DNA of 64,000 nt, taken from the NCBI GenBank assembly GCA_963783085.1, contig CAWAMJ010000011.1, positions 62,001 to 126,000 of the forward strand, read 5' to 3'. The notes under the pieces were generated by a model. The model did no database searches, was not told the origin of the DNA, and saw only the letters and a list, made by a program, of their open reading frames with translations. Position 1 is the stretch's first letter. Each line of letters opens with the position of its first letter. This DNA is from CAVYUC01 sp963783085. Its GTDB lineage: Bacteria; Bacteroidota; Bacteroidia; Bacteroidales; Prolixibacteraceae. Shown here one piece after another: positions 27,365 through 36,718 of this stretch. A program made the translations under genes and the position numbers.

Positions 27365-29185
27365 ATGAGAGACTTTCTTCAACTCCTCCGCCGATTTGTA
27401 CCTCCCTATAAATGGAAACTGGTTTGGAACATTATCTTTAATTTTCTGAGCGCAATATTCGGGGCATTTTCTTTTCTGTTGCTCATTCCATCGTTGCAAA
27501 TTCTTTTTGGAACAAAAGAACTGGTCACGGCAAAGCCGGTAATAAATTTCAATATTTCATCAATTACTGGTTATGTTGATTACCTGATTAGCAAAGTTAT
27601 TTTGAATTACAGCCAGGAACGTGCACTGATTTTCATCGGGATATTTATTATCGTTACTGTTTTGCTGAAGGTTGGATTTTATTATCTCGCCAACTTCATG
27701 ATTGTGGTTATCAGAAACGGTGTCGTCCGCGACATTCGTTCCAAAATATACCGAAAGATACTCAGGCTGCAACTCGGTTTTTTCTCCGACGAGCGCAAAG
27801 GCGACATCATGGCGCGCCTCACCGGCGATGTTACCGAAGTGGAAAACTCAATCATGAATTCACTGGATATGATGATAAAAAATCCGATTCTCATCATTGT
27901 TTCGGTAGCAGTTATGGTTTACATGAGCTGGAGCCTCACGCTGTTTGTATTTGTGATGTTCCCGATTGCCGGCTTTATTATCGGCCGGATTGGCAAAAGC
28001 CTGAAAAAGGAATCGCGGAAAGGACAGCATAAAATGGGCGAAATCCTTTCAATTATTGAGGAAGATCTTTCCGGCCTGCGAATAATTAAAGCTTTCAATG
28101 CCGAGAAAAAAGCAACGAAACGTTTCGAAACTGAAAATCAAAACTATTTTCACATCATGAACCAGTTGATGTGGCGGAGATTTTTGGCACACCCGGCCAG
28201 TGAATTCCTTGGAACGGCAGTTATTATTATCGTTTTGTGGTATGGCGGGAAACTCATTCTAAACGACGAAAGTTCGCTCAATGCCGCGGCATTTATTGGT
28301 TATCTTGTTTTCTTCTACAATATCATTAATCCTGCGAAAGCTTTTTCCACAGCACTTTACAGCGTTGAAAAAGGACTGGCCTCGATGGAACGAATCGATA
28401 AAATCCTCAACACCAAAACACAAATAAAGGAGAAATCCGGCGCGAAAAAAATTGCAGGTTTTAATTCGCAGATTTCTTATTCGAATGTTTCATTTTCTTA
28501 CAACCCGACGCCGGTTTTAAAGAACATTTCGTTTGATATAAAAAAAGGACAAACCGTAGCATTTGTTGGCCGCTCGGGTAGCGGAAAAACCACACTGGTG
28601 GATCTGCTGCCGCGTTTCTGGGATGTTTCCGGCGGACAAATCACAATCGACAGTACCGACTTGCGCGATTTGAAACTGAAAGATTTGAGAAACCTGATTG
28701 GTTACGTAAACCAGGAACCAATATTATTTAACGAATCGTTCTTCAACAACATAGCATTTGGTGTTGAAAACCCTGAAAAAGAAGATGTTATTTACGCGGC
28801 CAAAATAGCGAATGCCCACGATTTTATCATGGAAACCGAAAAGGGTTATGATACCTCCATCGGCGACCGCGGCGATAAACTTTCAGGAGGACAGCGACAA
28901 AGAATTTCCATCGCACGTGCGGTGCTAAATAACCCTCCGATTCTCATTCTCGACGAAGCAACTTCTTCACTCGATACTGAATCGGAACGGTTGGTGCAGG
29001 ATGCGCTGGAAAACCTGATGAAAAACCGCACATCGCTCGTCATCGCACATCGGCTTTCCACTGTAAAAAACGCCGATTTGATATGTGTTATGCACAAAGG
29101 CGAAATTGTTGAAAAAGGGACACACGAAGAACTCCTGGCTGCCGGAGGAAGATATACCAAATTGCATAAAATGCAGATGTTTTAG
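27365..29185 (+). CDS. MsbA-like ABC exporter, fused permease and ATPase
   Basis: Half-size type IV ABC exporter of 606 residues, acting as a homodimer in the inner membrane. The N-terminal membrane domain has about six helices up to residue 330; the ATPase domain follows. Walker A 'GRSGSGKTTL', signature 'LSGGQRQRIS', Walker B 'ILILDEATSSLD' and switch 'IAHRLST' are all intact. The closest functional analogy is MsbA, the lipid A flippase, but multidrug or lipid export by relatives cannot be excluded. It begins 21 nt after the restored purB stop, so the two may be co-transcribed. A minisatellite begins immediately after its stop codon. Confidence 0.9.
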   Translation: MRDFLQLLRRFVPPYKWKLVWNIIFNFLSAIFGAFSFLLLIPSLQILFGTKELVTAKPVINFNISSITGYVDYLISKVILNYSQERALIFIGIFIIVTVLLKVGFYYLANFMIVVIRNGVVRDIRSKIYRKILRLQLGFFSDERKGDIMARLTGDVTEVENSIMNSLDMMIKNPILIIVSVAVMVYMSWSLTLFVFVMFPIAGFIIGRIGKSLKKESRKGQHKMGEILSIIEEDLSGLRIIKAFNAEKKATKRFETENQNYFHIMNQLMWRRFLAHPASEFLGTAVIIIVLWYGGKLILNDESSLNAAAFIGYLVFFYNIINPAKAFSTALYSVEKGLASMERIDKILNTKTQIKEKSGAKKIAGFNSQISYSNVSFSYNPTPVLKNISFDIKKGQTVAFVGRSGSGKTTLVDLLPRFWDVSGGQITIDSTDLRDLKLKDLRNLIGYVNQEPILFNESFFNNIAFGVENPEKEDVIYAAKIANAHDFIMETEKGYDTSIGDRGDKLSGGQRQRISIARAVLNNPPILILDEATSSLDTESERLVQDALENLMKNRTSLVIAHRLSTVKNADLICVMHKGEIVEKGTHEELLAAGGRYTKLHKMQMF

Positions 29186-29510
29186 AGGAAGGTGGAAGAT
29201 CGAAGACGAAGGACGGAAGACTGAAGACCGAAGACGGAAGGTGGAAGATGAAGGATGGAAGATGGAAGACCGAAGACGGAAGATGGAACTCGATGGTCGG
29301 AAGACGGGAGACGGTAGACTAGAAGACCGAAGACGGAAGGTGGAAGATGAAGGATGGAAGATGGAAGACCGAAGACGGAAGATGGAACTCGATGGTCGGA
29401 AGACGGGAGACGGGAGACGGGAGACCGAAGACGGAAGGTGGAAGATGAAGGACGGAAGATGGAAGACCGAAGATGGAAGACGATGGTCGGAAGACGAAAG
29501 ATCGAAGTTG
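29186..29510. repeat. Purine-rich minisatellite (about 99-bp unit built from GGAAGAC-like motifs)
   Basis: The 354-nt gap between the exporter and lutA is almost wholly tandem repeat. A unit beginning 'GAAGACCGAAGACGGAAGG' at 29223 recurs at 29322, a 99-bp period, and a third, diverged copy begins near 29421. Each unit is itself made of 7-8-bp 'GGAAGAC' or 'GGAAGAT' motifs. The plus strand is nearly all purine plus scattered C and T. Both strands stay open over long frames, giving artefactual proteins rich in EDGRRK or RLPSS repeats; I do not regard them as genes. Confidence 0.85.
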
Positions 29511-29539
29511 AACATGCGTTCAGGATATTGTCACCAAAA

Positions 29540-30262
29540 TCACCAACCGCTTGCCACCACATCCGCCAAATGCGCGGTTTTAATTGATAATTTTTGTTTC
29601 CGGACATAACTTTCGATATTCATCAGACAAGAACCTTCAGTGGATATAATGTATTCAGCGCCTGTTTCCATGGCATGTTCCACTTTTTGCGCGGTCATCG
29701 ACGTTGAAATCGAATGAAATTTTGCACTAAATGTACCACCAAATCCGCAACACGTAGTGGTATTTTCCATCTCCTGCAATTTCAATCCTTTTATATTCTG
29801 TAGCAAGGCCCGCGGTTCATCTTTAATTCCGTACTCCCTCAGTCCGGCGCACGAATCATGAAAAGTGATTATGTGGTTGAATTCACCTCCAAAATCCGTT
29901 ATTTTCAGGTGATTTACCAAAAAATCGGAAAGTTCGAACACCCTCTTTTTCAAACCTTCAGACGCTTCTTTCAACTGCCGGTCATCATCAAAAAGTTTTT
30001 CATAGTAATTTTTCACAAAGCCTGTGCAGGAAGCAGACGGCGCCACAATCAGCTCGTCGCCTTCAAAATCTTTGATGAATTTTTTTGCAAGTGATTTCGT
30101 TTCTTTCCAGTAGCCGCTGTTAAACGATGGTTGTCCGCAACAGGTTTGCTCAGGATTGTATAACACTTCGCAACCGGCTTTTTCCAAAATTTTTATACAA
30201 TTGAAAGCCGTTTGCGGGTAAAACTGATCGATGAAGCAGGGAACAAAAAGTTGAATTTTCAT
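29540..30262 (-). CDS. lutA: LutA/YkgE-type cysteine-rich (Fe-S)-binding oxidoreductase subunit
   Basis: A 240-residue protein with two CCG domains ('TCCGQPSF' near residue 45; 'TTCCGFGG' near residue 187), as in LutA of L-lactate oxidation and related heterodisulfide-reductase-like subunits. The start at 30262 ('MKIQLFVPCFIDQFYPQ') is the conserved family start; the upstream in-frame extension to 30340 is not. LutA normally works with LutB and LutC, neither of which is adjacent. It lies 75 nt downstream of fkp on the same strand. A link between fucose-derived lactate and this subunit is possible but speculative. Confidence 0.8.
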   Translation of the reverse strand: MKIQLFVPCFIDQFYPQTAFNCIKILEKAGCEVLYNPEQTCCGQPSFNSGYWKETKSLAKKFIKDFEGDELIVAPSASCTGFVKNYYEKLFDDDRQLKEASEGLKKRVFELSDFLVNHLKITDFGGEFNHIITFHDSCAGLREYGIKDEPRALLQNIKGLKLQEMENTTTCCGFGGTFSAKFHSISTSMTAQKVEHAMETGAEYIISTEGSCLMNIESYVRKQKLSIKTAHLADVVASGW

Positions 30263-30336
30263 TGGCTGAAATTTTTGCTGAAAATAGGAAAGAAAAAGGA
30301 AAACAAAAATAGTTTCATTCGGGTTGGCTGATAAGT

Positions 30337-33201
30337 TCAACTTTTGGTAACCAGCAATCCGCTGCCGGAAACACTGAAATCGACAAACCGCGCCCGTGGA
30401 TTTACAGGATTAGCGATTAAAACCTGTTTCACAAGAAGCGCCGCTTGCTCATCTTTTGCAAAAATAAGCATGAAACCTCCACCGCCTGCACCCAATAATT
30501 TCTGTCCGGTGATGTATGGTTGAATCATATGGATTATCCGCTGGATTTCAGGAGTATTCGTTCCGGAATCGAGGCTGTTGTTCAACATCCAGCTCTTGTG
30601 AATTTGCCGGCCCAGCTCATTATAGTCTTTCTTCAGAACCGTTTCATAGGTTTCGGTTGCATGTAATTTTAATTCATCCAGAACTTTCAAATGCTGATTT
30701 GAATTCAAAAACATTCCGCGGACAATCTCTGCTAAAATATTTTTTGCAACGCGTGTAATTCCGGTATAATAAAGTAACATTCTGTTTTTATACACCGGGT
30801 CACGAAAAAGTGAATCGGGCAGCCATTTTGTCATTGGCAGCTGCAGTGTTCCGGGTGCGGTTTCCAAAAATTTTATTCCCTCTAAAATACCACCGAACTG
30901 ATCCTGCCAGCCACCACCAGTTGTAAGTAACTGTTCGAGCGCCAAAACTCTTTTTCCGGTTTCCGGTTTATCCCAGTTTAAACAGCAAACTTCCGACAAA
31001 GTGCCTAAAACCGTAGCTGCCAAAATCGAACTGGTTCCCAGTCCGGAACCTTTCGGAACCGCAGCGAGAATCGAAATTTCGAGCCCGCCGCCTAAATCAG
31101 CGAGCTGTTTTTGCAACGACGAATATTTTCGGACCGAAAAATCGGGTAAAAAGCCAGCCAGCGCCAAAGCGGCTTTCGGAATAGAAAATGCGGACTGAAT
31201 GTTGTAAAACGAACGTAATTCATCAAAAGTCGTTACAACTTCCTGTGCGCCCAAATCGATGGAACGAAGCACAATCTCCCTTTTTTCAGTGGCTTTTATG
31301 TAACAATGCAGCGGCGGCTGGCCGTTTAACTCAGCTGCAACATTTAGTACTTTTCCACCATACAAGATGCAATAAGGCGGCGTATCGGTCCAACCGCCGG
31401 CTAAATCAAACCGTACGGGGCTCCTTCCCCATGCAATCTGGTCGGGTAACAATTTGATTTCCGGCTCTACCCTGTTTTGCATAAAAACCCCGAGTACCTT
31501 GTTTTTCAAATATTCAAACGACTTTTTTTCGTCCTCCTGAAAAGCTTCACCTCTTTTACGGTGGTAAACAGCCCGGAACATGCTGTCGTGAATGGGCAAC
31601 CAATTTGATACTGTTTCCGGCAATTCCTGCGGAAGCGGCAAATCGTATTTCAGGTATTCTTCCGCAAGCCGCTCCAAATCGAGCTGATAAAAAACAGAAT
31701 GGCGATAATTTTTCGCGAGTAGTGAAATGTTATCGATATGAAACGCTGTACGTTGGTTTTCCAACGCGTCCAAATCGCAAGCTTCGCTGATTTCATCGGC
31801 GCTCAATCGCTTGGTTTCTTTCCAAAATGTTGAAAAATCATCTCGTTCCGGCGGATTGTCGTCGAGCAGCCACTGAATAAACTCTTCCTGTATTGCTTTT
31901 TTTTCCACCACAGAAAACAACGGTAAATCCTGAATATCTGCATCTTCAGAAAATGATTCGAATACATCATCAAGTCTGTGATTTTTGAGCCACAGATGCA
32001 GTGGCATTTCCATGAAACCGGATTTCAATCCGGCCCGCTGATTGAACGAATCGGCAAAACCATAATTTCTGATGATTAGCGATTTACCGTTTAGCGGAAT
32101 AAAATCCAGACAGTTTCCCTGATGTAACGTAAGCTTCCAGTTATTTTTAGGCGCCCCTGTTATGGCATGATTACCTGTTAATTTCCAGGAATCCGCCAGG
32201 TATGAATTTTCGATCCAAATGTTCCGATGTTGCGGTTGAAACGGAGTTTTTGTGACGGCATTCAATACAAAGATGGAAGGGTGCGGTTTCACGTTTTTAT
32301 GCCAGATTTCGCGCTGGTCGTGTATTCGGTTTTGAATGGCCAGGTTTGTGGAAATAAGTTCTGACGTATTTCCCAGATGATAAAATTCCCCATTTTCCAG
32401 ATTCACAAGCGCTATTTTCAAGTTGTTCAACTCCTTGTCTTCCTGAATGGGATTTTTTCCCAACGCCGCTCCAAATGTGCTGTATAAATCATATTCGTCG
32501 GGATTTCCGTTAATGAAGCCACTGCCGTTCCAACCGCTTTTTTTCATCAGCATACGAACCGCTTTCGGCCCCATCAGCCAAATACCAATGTCCATCAGAA
32601 AATAATATTCGCCAACCAAATCGTTGATGGTTTTTACAGCCGGTTTTTGCAGCATAAACTGCAATTCAGCCGGCGATTCCTGCCGGGCAAAAAACACTCC
32701 GTGATTCGTTGCTTTTTCGGGCTCGAGCCACAGACCAAAACAAACCACATCTGCTTCCGGTATATCCGGAATATTTTTACTGTTGAAAATTAGAGTATCG
32801 CCACTGGCAATTAGCGTGTTTAAACTGTCGGGCGCACTTTGCATCAACCGGTCGAACAGGTCAACCTGCAAATTAACCAGGCGCTGGTTAAGATCCTGTC
32901 CGCGCGACCAGCGAAACACCGGCATAGGCATCAGACTCTTTCCTGTTGGCGCATACGACGGCAGTCGACGACTTTTCCCACCGGCATGGATGATGATGCG
33001 TTTTTCTTTTTCAAGCCAATTGTCAAAATCATTCTCCTGTTCCTTCTCCCAAAGTTGCGACAGAAGGTAAGAAGTACCTCCGCCGGAGCCTGCCTTTTTC
33101 CCTTGAGGGTCGGAACCTGCGAACCAATTTTCAGGTGAAAAGCCCGAAATTTCATGAAAATGGGAAACTACGTTTGGCGGAACAGAAATCAGGTGTTTCA
33201 T
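30337..33201 (-). CDS. fkp: Bifunctional fucokinase / GDP-L-fucose pyrophosphorylase
   Basis: Converts free L-fucose to fucose-1-phosphate and then GDP-L-fucose, the salvage route. At 954 residues it matches the known Bacteroides enzyme (about 950). The N-terminal pyrophosphorylase domain begins with 'IIIHAGGKSRRLPSYAPTGK'. The C-terminal GHMP kinase has 'PVRFDLAGGWTDTPPY', 'PKGSGLGTSSILAATVLG' and 'GAGGGGFMLIF'. It lies 55 nt downstream of fcl on the same strand, so salvage and de novo GDP-fucose genes form one cluster. GDP-fucose feeds surface glycans and glycoproteins. Known relatives also accept some fucose analogues such as L-galactose. Confidence 0.96.
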   Translation of the reverse strand: MKHLISVPPNVVSHFHEISGFSPENWFAGSDPQGKKAGSGGGTSYLLSQLWEKEQENDFDNWLEKEKRIIIHAGGKSRRLPSYAPTGKSLMPMPVFRWSRGQDLNQRLVNLQVDLFDRLMQSAPDSLNTLIASGDTLIFNSKNIPDIPEADVVCFGLWLEPEKATNHGVFFARQESPAELQFMLQKPAVKTINDLVGEYYFLMDIGIWLMGPKAVRMLMKKSGWNGSGFINGNPDEYDLYSTFGAALGKNPIQEDKELNNLKIALVNLENGEFYHLGNTSELISTNLAIQNRIHDQREIWHKNVKPHPSIFVLNAVTKTPFQPQHRNIWIENSYLADSWKLTGNHAITGAPKNNWKLTLHQGNCLDFIPLNGKSLIIRNYGFADSFNQRAGLKSGFMEMPLHLWLKNHRLDDVFESFSEDADIQDLPLFSVVEKKAIQEEFIQWLLDDNPPERDDFSTFWKETKRLSADEISEACDLDALENQRTAFHIDNISLLAKNYRHSVFYQLDLERLAEEYLKYDLPLPQELPETVSNWLPIHDSMFRAVYHRKRGEAFQEDEKKSFEYLKNKVLGVFMQNRVEPEIKLLPDQIAWGRSPVRFDLAGGWTDTPPYCILYGGKVLNVAAELNGQPPLHCYIKATEKREIVLRSIDLGAQEVVTTFDELRSFYNIQSAFSIPKAALALAGFLPDFSVRKYSSLQKQLADLGGGLEISILAAVPKGSGLGTSSILAATVLGTLSEVCCLNWDKPETGKRVLALEQLLTTGGGWQDQFGGILEGIKFLETAPGTLQLPMTKWLPDSLFRDPVYKNRMLLYYTGITRVAKNILAEIVRGMFLNSNQHLKVLDELKLHATETYETVLKKDYNELGRQIHKSWMLNNSLDSGTNTPEIQRIIHMIQPYITGQKLLGAGGGGFMLIFAKDEQAALLVKQVLIANPVNPRARFVDFSVSGSGLLVTKS

Positions 33202-33256
33202 TTGGTTTTGCTTTTGGTTTACGTTTTACTTACAAATTAAGTTGAATCAAATGAAT

Positions 33257-34387
33257 TCAGGAGGTGTACCAATCGAAGATTTTTTGAATTCCTTCTTCAA
33301 TATCAATTTTGTGTTTCCAGCCGAATGAATGAAGTTTGCCAACATCGGTTAACTTTCGGTAAGTTCCGTCGGGTTTTGAATCGTTAAAAACCAAATCGCC
33401 TTTAAAACCTGTTATCCGGCTAATCAATTCCGCCAAATTTTTGATGCTGATTTCCTCACCGGTACCAATATTAATATGGGTATTCCTGATTTCAGGTTTT
33501 TTCATTGCAGGTTTCGAAATGAAAGGACCATCGGAATCATTTTTACCGGATGAAATAATGTCGGCAAAATCCACATTTTCCATTAAATATACGCAGGCAT
33601 CGGCCATTTCTTCACTCCACAAAAACTCACGCATTGGTTTTCCGGTACCCCAGATTTCGACCGACACGTTTTTTGAATCCTGTTTCGTAATACCAAATTT
33701 TTTCAGCACTTCGGTAATTTCCTTTTCCGAAGCATTTCCTCCGGTTCCCGCAACCGGCCGCTTTCTGAAATCTTCGCGAATGGATTTCCAGTTTTTTTCT
33801 TCGAGACATTTACCCAAATAAATTTTTCGCAACAATGCCGGCAAAACATGCGATTTTTCCAAATCGAAATTGTCATTCGGACCGTACAGGTTGGTTGGCA
33901 TTACCGAAATAAAATTGGTTCCGTACTGCAGGTTGTAGCTTTCACACAATTTTATACCTGCAATTTTTGCAACTGCATAAGGTTCGTTTGTATACTCCAG
34001 CGGCGAAGTCAGCAGGTATTCTTCCTTCATCGGTTGTGGCGATTCTTTTGGATAAATACAGGTACTTCCGAGAAACATCAGCTTTTTCACTCCGTTCTTC
34101 CATGCATGATGAATGACGTGATTTTGAATGGTTAGGTTTTCAAAAATAAATTCGCCCCGGTACGTATTGTTTGCGGCAATACCTCCCACTTTAGCGGCGG
34201 CAAGAAAAACATATTCAGGTTTTTCCGATTCAAAAAATGATTCCGTCGCTTTTTGGTCGAGTAAATTGAGTTCACGGCTGGTCCTGCCAACCAGATTCCT
34301 ATAACCTTTATTCTGAAGGTTTTTCCAGATTGCCGAACCTACCAGTCCCCGATGACCTGCCACATATATTTTCGAATTTAGTTTCAT
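33257..34387 (-). CDS. fcl: GDP-L-fucose synthase
   Basis: NADPH-dependent 3,5-epimerase/4-reductase that turns GDP-4-keto-6-deoxymannose into GDP-L-fucose. Extended SDR fold: 'VAGHRGLVGSAIWKNL' nucleotide-binding motif at the N-terminus and the catalytic Tyr-Lys pair in 'NEPYAVAKIAG'. At 376 residues it is longer than the E. coli enzyme (321) because of an insertion around residues 210-240 ('RRP'-type loop, 'KRPVAGTGGNASEKE'), a form also seen in Bacteroides. It follows gmd by 12 nt, so the two steps are co-transcribed. Confidence 0.95.
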   Translation of the reverse strand: MKLNSKIYVAGHRGLVGSAIWKNLQNKGYRNLVGRTSRELNLLDQKATESFFESEKPEYVFLAAAKVGGIAANNTYRGEFIFENLTIQNHVIHHAWKNGVKKLMFLGSTCIYPKESPQPMKEEYLLTSPLEYTNEPYAVAKIAGIKLCESYNLQYGTNFISVMPTNLYGPNDNFDLEKSHVLPALLRKIYLGKCLEEKNWKSIREDFRKRPVAGTGGNASEKEITEVLKKFGITKQDSKNVSVEIWGTGKPMREFLWSEEMADACVYLMENVDFADIISSGKNDSDGPFISKPAMKKPEIRNTHINIGTGEEISIKNLAELISRITGFKGDLVFNDSKPDGTYRKLTDVGKLHSFGWKHKIDIEEGIQKIFDWYTS

Positions 34388-34399
34388 ACTAATTGGCTT

Positions 34400-35569
34400 T
34401 TATTCGAAATAGTTTAAAACGCGGTAACCGCCATCCTTCAGATAATCGTCTTTTTTCATAAAACGAATATCCGATTGCATCATGTCCGCAATCAAACCAT
34501 CGAGATCGTATTCCGGTTTCCAGTTCAGTTTACTTCTGGCTTTGGATGAATCGCCAATGAGCAGGTCTACTTCCGTAGGCCTGAAATAGGTAGGGTCTAC
34601 AGCAATAATAGGCTTCCCGTGGCTGTTTTCCTCTGCGCGTTTTTTTATTAAAGGCAGGTATTTCTTTCCCACTTTTTCGGCATACAAATTTTCATCGATT
34701 CCGGTAATATGCCCTTTTTCTTCTGTACCTTCTCCGGAAAAAGAAACTGCCAGACCAATTTCCCGGGCTGCTTTTTTGGTGAAATCGCGGATAGTTGTTG
34801 TTATTCCGGTGGCCACAACATAATCATCGGGCTCATCCTGCTGCAGAATCAGATACATGGCCTTGATATAATCTTTTGCATGCCCCCAGTCACGCTGTGA
34901 CGACAGGTTACCCAGAAAAAGTGTATCCTGCATTCCAAGTGCAATCCGCGCCAATGCCCGGGTAATTTTCCGGGTAACAAATGTCTCGCCCCTGATAGGA
35001 GATTCGTGGTTAAACAAAATTCCGTTGCTGGCATGTAAACCAAAAGCTTCCCGGTAATTCACAGTTATCCAGTAGGCATACATTTTAGCCACACCATATG
35101 GCGAGCGCGGATAAAAAGGTGTTTTTTCCGTCTGCGGCACCTCCTGTACCAAACCATATAATTCAGAAGTAGACGCCTGATATATACGCGTTTTATCTTT
35201 TAGACCAAGTAAACGAACAGCTTCCAAAATCCGCAAAGTTCCAATTCCATCTGCATTCGCTGTGTATTCCGGAGTATCGAAACTCACTTTCACGTGGCTC
35301 ATGGCTGCGAGGTTGTAAATTTCATCGGGCTGAACTTCCTGAATAATCCGCGTGAGGTTCATGCTGTCGGTAAGGTCGCCATAATGAAGGATTAGATGAC
35401 GTTTTTCCACGTGCGGGTCCTGGTAAATATGATCAATTCGTTCGGTATTAAACATCGATGCACGCCTTTTAATTCCATGTACGATATAACCTTTTTTAAT
35501 TAAAAATTCGGCCAGGTACGCACCATCTTGTCCGGTGATACCCGTGATTAAAGCTGTTTTCTGAGTCAT
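34400..35569 (-). CDS. gmd: GDP-mannose 4,6-dehydratase
   Basis: First committed step from GDP-mannose to GDP-L-fucose. The start at 35569 ('MTQKTALITGITGQDGAYL') is the family start; the frame is open upstream to 35659 but that stretch is not conserved. SDR motifs: 'GITGQDGAYLAEFL' and catalytic 'YPRSPYGVAKMYAYW'. 'NHESPIRGETFVTRKI' and 'WKPEYDLDGLI' are typical. The predicted length is 389, slightly longer than E. coli Gmd (373). It heads the minus-strand unit gmd-fcl-fkp-lutA. GDP-mannose would come from ManC encoded at 56022. Confidence 0.96.
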   Translation of the reverse strand: MTQKTALITGITGQDGAYLAEFLIKKGYIVHGIKRRASMFNTERIDHIYQDPHVEKRHLILHYGDLTDSMNLTRIIQEVQPDEIYNLAAMSHVKVSFDTPEYTANADGIGTLRILEAVRLLGLKDKTRIYQASTSELYGLVQEVPQTEKTPFYPRSPYGVAKMYAYWITVNYREAFGLHASNGILFNHESPIRGETFVTRKITRALARIALGMQDTLFLGNLSSQRDWGHAKDYIKAMYLILQQDEPDDYVVATGITTTIRDFTKKAAREIGLAVSFSGEGTEEKGHITGIDENLYAEKVGKKYLPLIKKRAEENSHGKPIIAVDPTYFRPTEVDLLIGDSSKARSKLNWKPEYDLDGLIADMMQSDIRFMKKDDYLKDGGYRVLNYFE

Positions 35570-35750
35570 TTGATCTATTAAGTTTGAATTTTTCTGTACA
35601 ACAAAAAAGTAACAAAATTGATTAGGATGAAGCTTGAATAACTTCAAAATAGTTATCAAAAATACTAAGATAAAAGGAATTCATGAGAAATCACTGTGAA
35701 ATCAAATGTTCAAATGATGATAGTGGTATAAAGGTGTTGCAGTATAAAAC

Positions 35751-35783
35751 AAAAAAAGGATTTCGGTATGAAATCCTTTTTTT
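35751..35783 (-). terminator. Terminator downstream of tRNA-Trp
   Basis: Inverted repeat of 14 bp (35751-35764 with 35770-35783) around a 5-nt loop, with a T run on the minus strand. It begins 5 nt past the 3' end of the tRNA gene. Confidence 0.8.
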
Positions 35784-35788
35784 GTTTG

Positions 35789-35861
35789 CACGGGAGGAGA
35801 GACTCGAACTCCCGACACCTGGTTTTGGAGACCAGTGCTCTACCAACTGAGCTACACCCGT
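35789..35861 (-). tRNA. tRNA-Trp (anticodon CCA)
   Basis: Folds as a 73-nt cloverleaf on the minus strand. The anticodon arm is 'CTGGT CTCCAAA ACCAG' with anticodon CCA; the D arm is 'GCTC AGTTGGTA GAGC' and the T loop is 'TTCGAGT'. The discriminator base is G, as for Trp. CCA is not encoded. The acceptor stem appears to have a U-U mismatch at pair 6-67. Confidence 0.93.
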
Positions 35862-35997
35862 AATTTACTATTTGATGAACTTTTTTGCGTCTGCAAATAT
35901 AATAATTCATTATAAATAACCTACGAAATTACTTTTTTCAATGTCAGCACATTCTAAAGTACATGATTTGCAAAAAGTTATCAACAATTTATTCCAC

Positions 35998-36027
35998 AAA
36001 AAATCCATCAGAAATTCTAATGGATTT
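35998..36027 (-). terminator. Terminator downstream of tRNA-Ser
   Basis: An 8-bp stem, AAATCCAT at 36001-36008 with ATGGATTT at 36020-36027, is followed on the minus strand by a run of T. It starts 6 nt past the tRNA 3' end. Confidence 0.6.
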
Positions 36028-36031
36028 AGTT

Positions 36032-36117
<86 letters not shown>

Positions 36118-36386
36118 AGGCGCGACAAAAGTAGAATTTTTTTTATTCCCGAAAAACATTTCCCTGAAAAAAAATACGGAAATGCTGAAAAAAAAGGCGA
36201 TTCAAGGTTGCTTTTTTAAAACTTATTTCTGAATTTAGCTACATCTTAAAAAAGTTCTCTGAAACTATTGATTTTACTGGACGTTTGAGATAATTGAGCG
36301 AATTCAGCGATGGTATTAACTCAAAAAAAATATTTATTAATCATCTTAATTTCAACAACTTAGTTTATCATCTAAATTTTTGCCTT

Positions 36387-36659
36387 ATGAACAAAGCACA
36401 ATTAATTGATGCAATGGCCGAAAATTCAGGCCTTACAAAAGCTGATGCTAAAAAGGCACTTGATGCTTTCACGGAAGCAACAACAGGTGCATTAAAAGGT
36501 GGCGACAGGGTCGCCCTTGTTGGTTTTGGAACATTTTCAGTTGCTGAACGCGGCGCAAGAACAGGAAGAAATCCACAAACCGGTAAAGAAATTAAAATCC
36601 CTGCTAAAAAAGTGGTTAAATTCAAAGCCGGTGCAGATCTGGCAGATTCTGTATCATAG
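36387..36659 (+). CDS. HU-family DNA-binding protein
   Basis: A 90-residue nucleoid protein of the HU type. It begins 'MNKAQLIDAMAENSGLTKAD' and carries the DNA-binding arm signature 'GFGTFSVAERGARTGRNP' with 'IPAKKVVKFKAGADL' at the end, all standard. ATG 36387 is chosen because upstream in-frame codons to 36294 are not HU-like. It stands alone between tRNA-Ser (opposite strand) and the methyltransferase gene, with its own terminator. A second, more divergent HU/IHF-type gene lies at 42027. In the 269 nt upstream I see only AT-rich DNA. Confidence 0.96.
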   Translation: MNKAQLIDAMAENSGLTKADAKKALDAFTEATTGALKGGDRVALVGFGTFSVAERGARTGRNPQTGKEIKIPAKKVVKFKAGADLADSVS

Positions 36660-36678
36660 CAGGATGAAACAAAAAATT

Positions 36679-36709
36679 AAAAGGGAGGCTGTTTTGCTTC
36701 CCTTTTTTT
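36679..36709 (+). terminator. Rho-independent terminator after HU
   Basis: An 11-bp stem (AAAAGGGAGGC with GCTTCCCTTTT, one G-T pair), a 6-nt loop, then a T run. It ends 10 nt before the next start codon, so the methyltransferase gene either has its own promoter inside this region or depends on read-through. Confidence 0.8.
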
Positions 36710-36718
36710 ATTTCTATT

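Noticed and set aside
29186..29510. CRISPR array
   Set aside because: Repeats are contiguous without unique spacers, and there are no cas genes.
29085..29609. Open reading frames on both strands across the purine-rich repeat
   Set aside because: They are by-products of a repeat unit lacking stop codons; translations are low-complexity and one frame starts inside the exporter gene.
35710..35910. 66-residue ORF on the minus strand
   Set aside because: It is the translation of the tRNA-Trp gene and its terminator.
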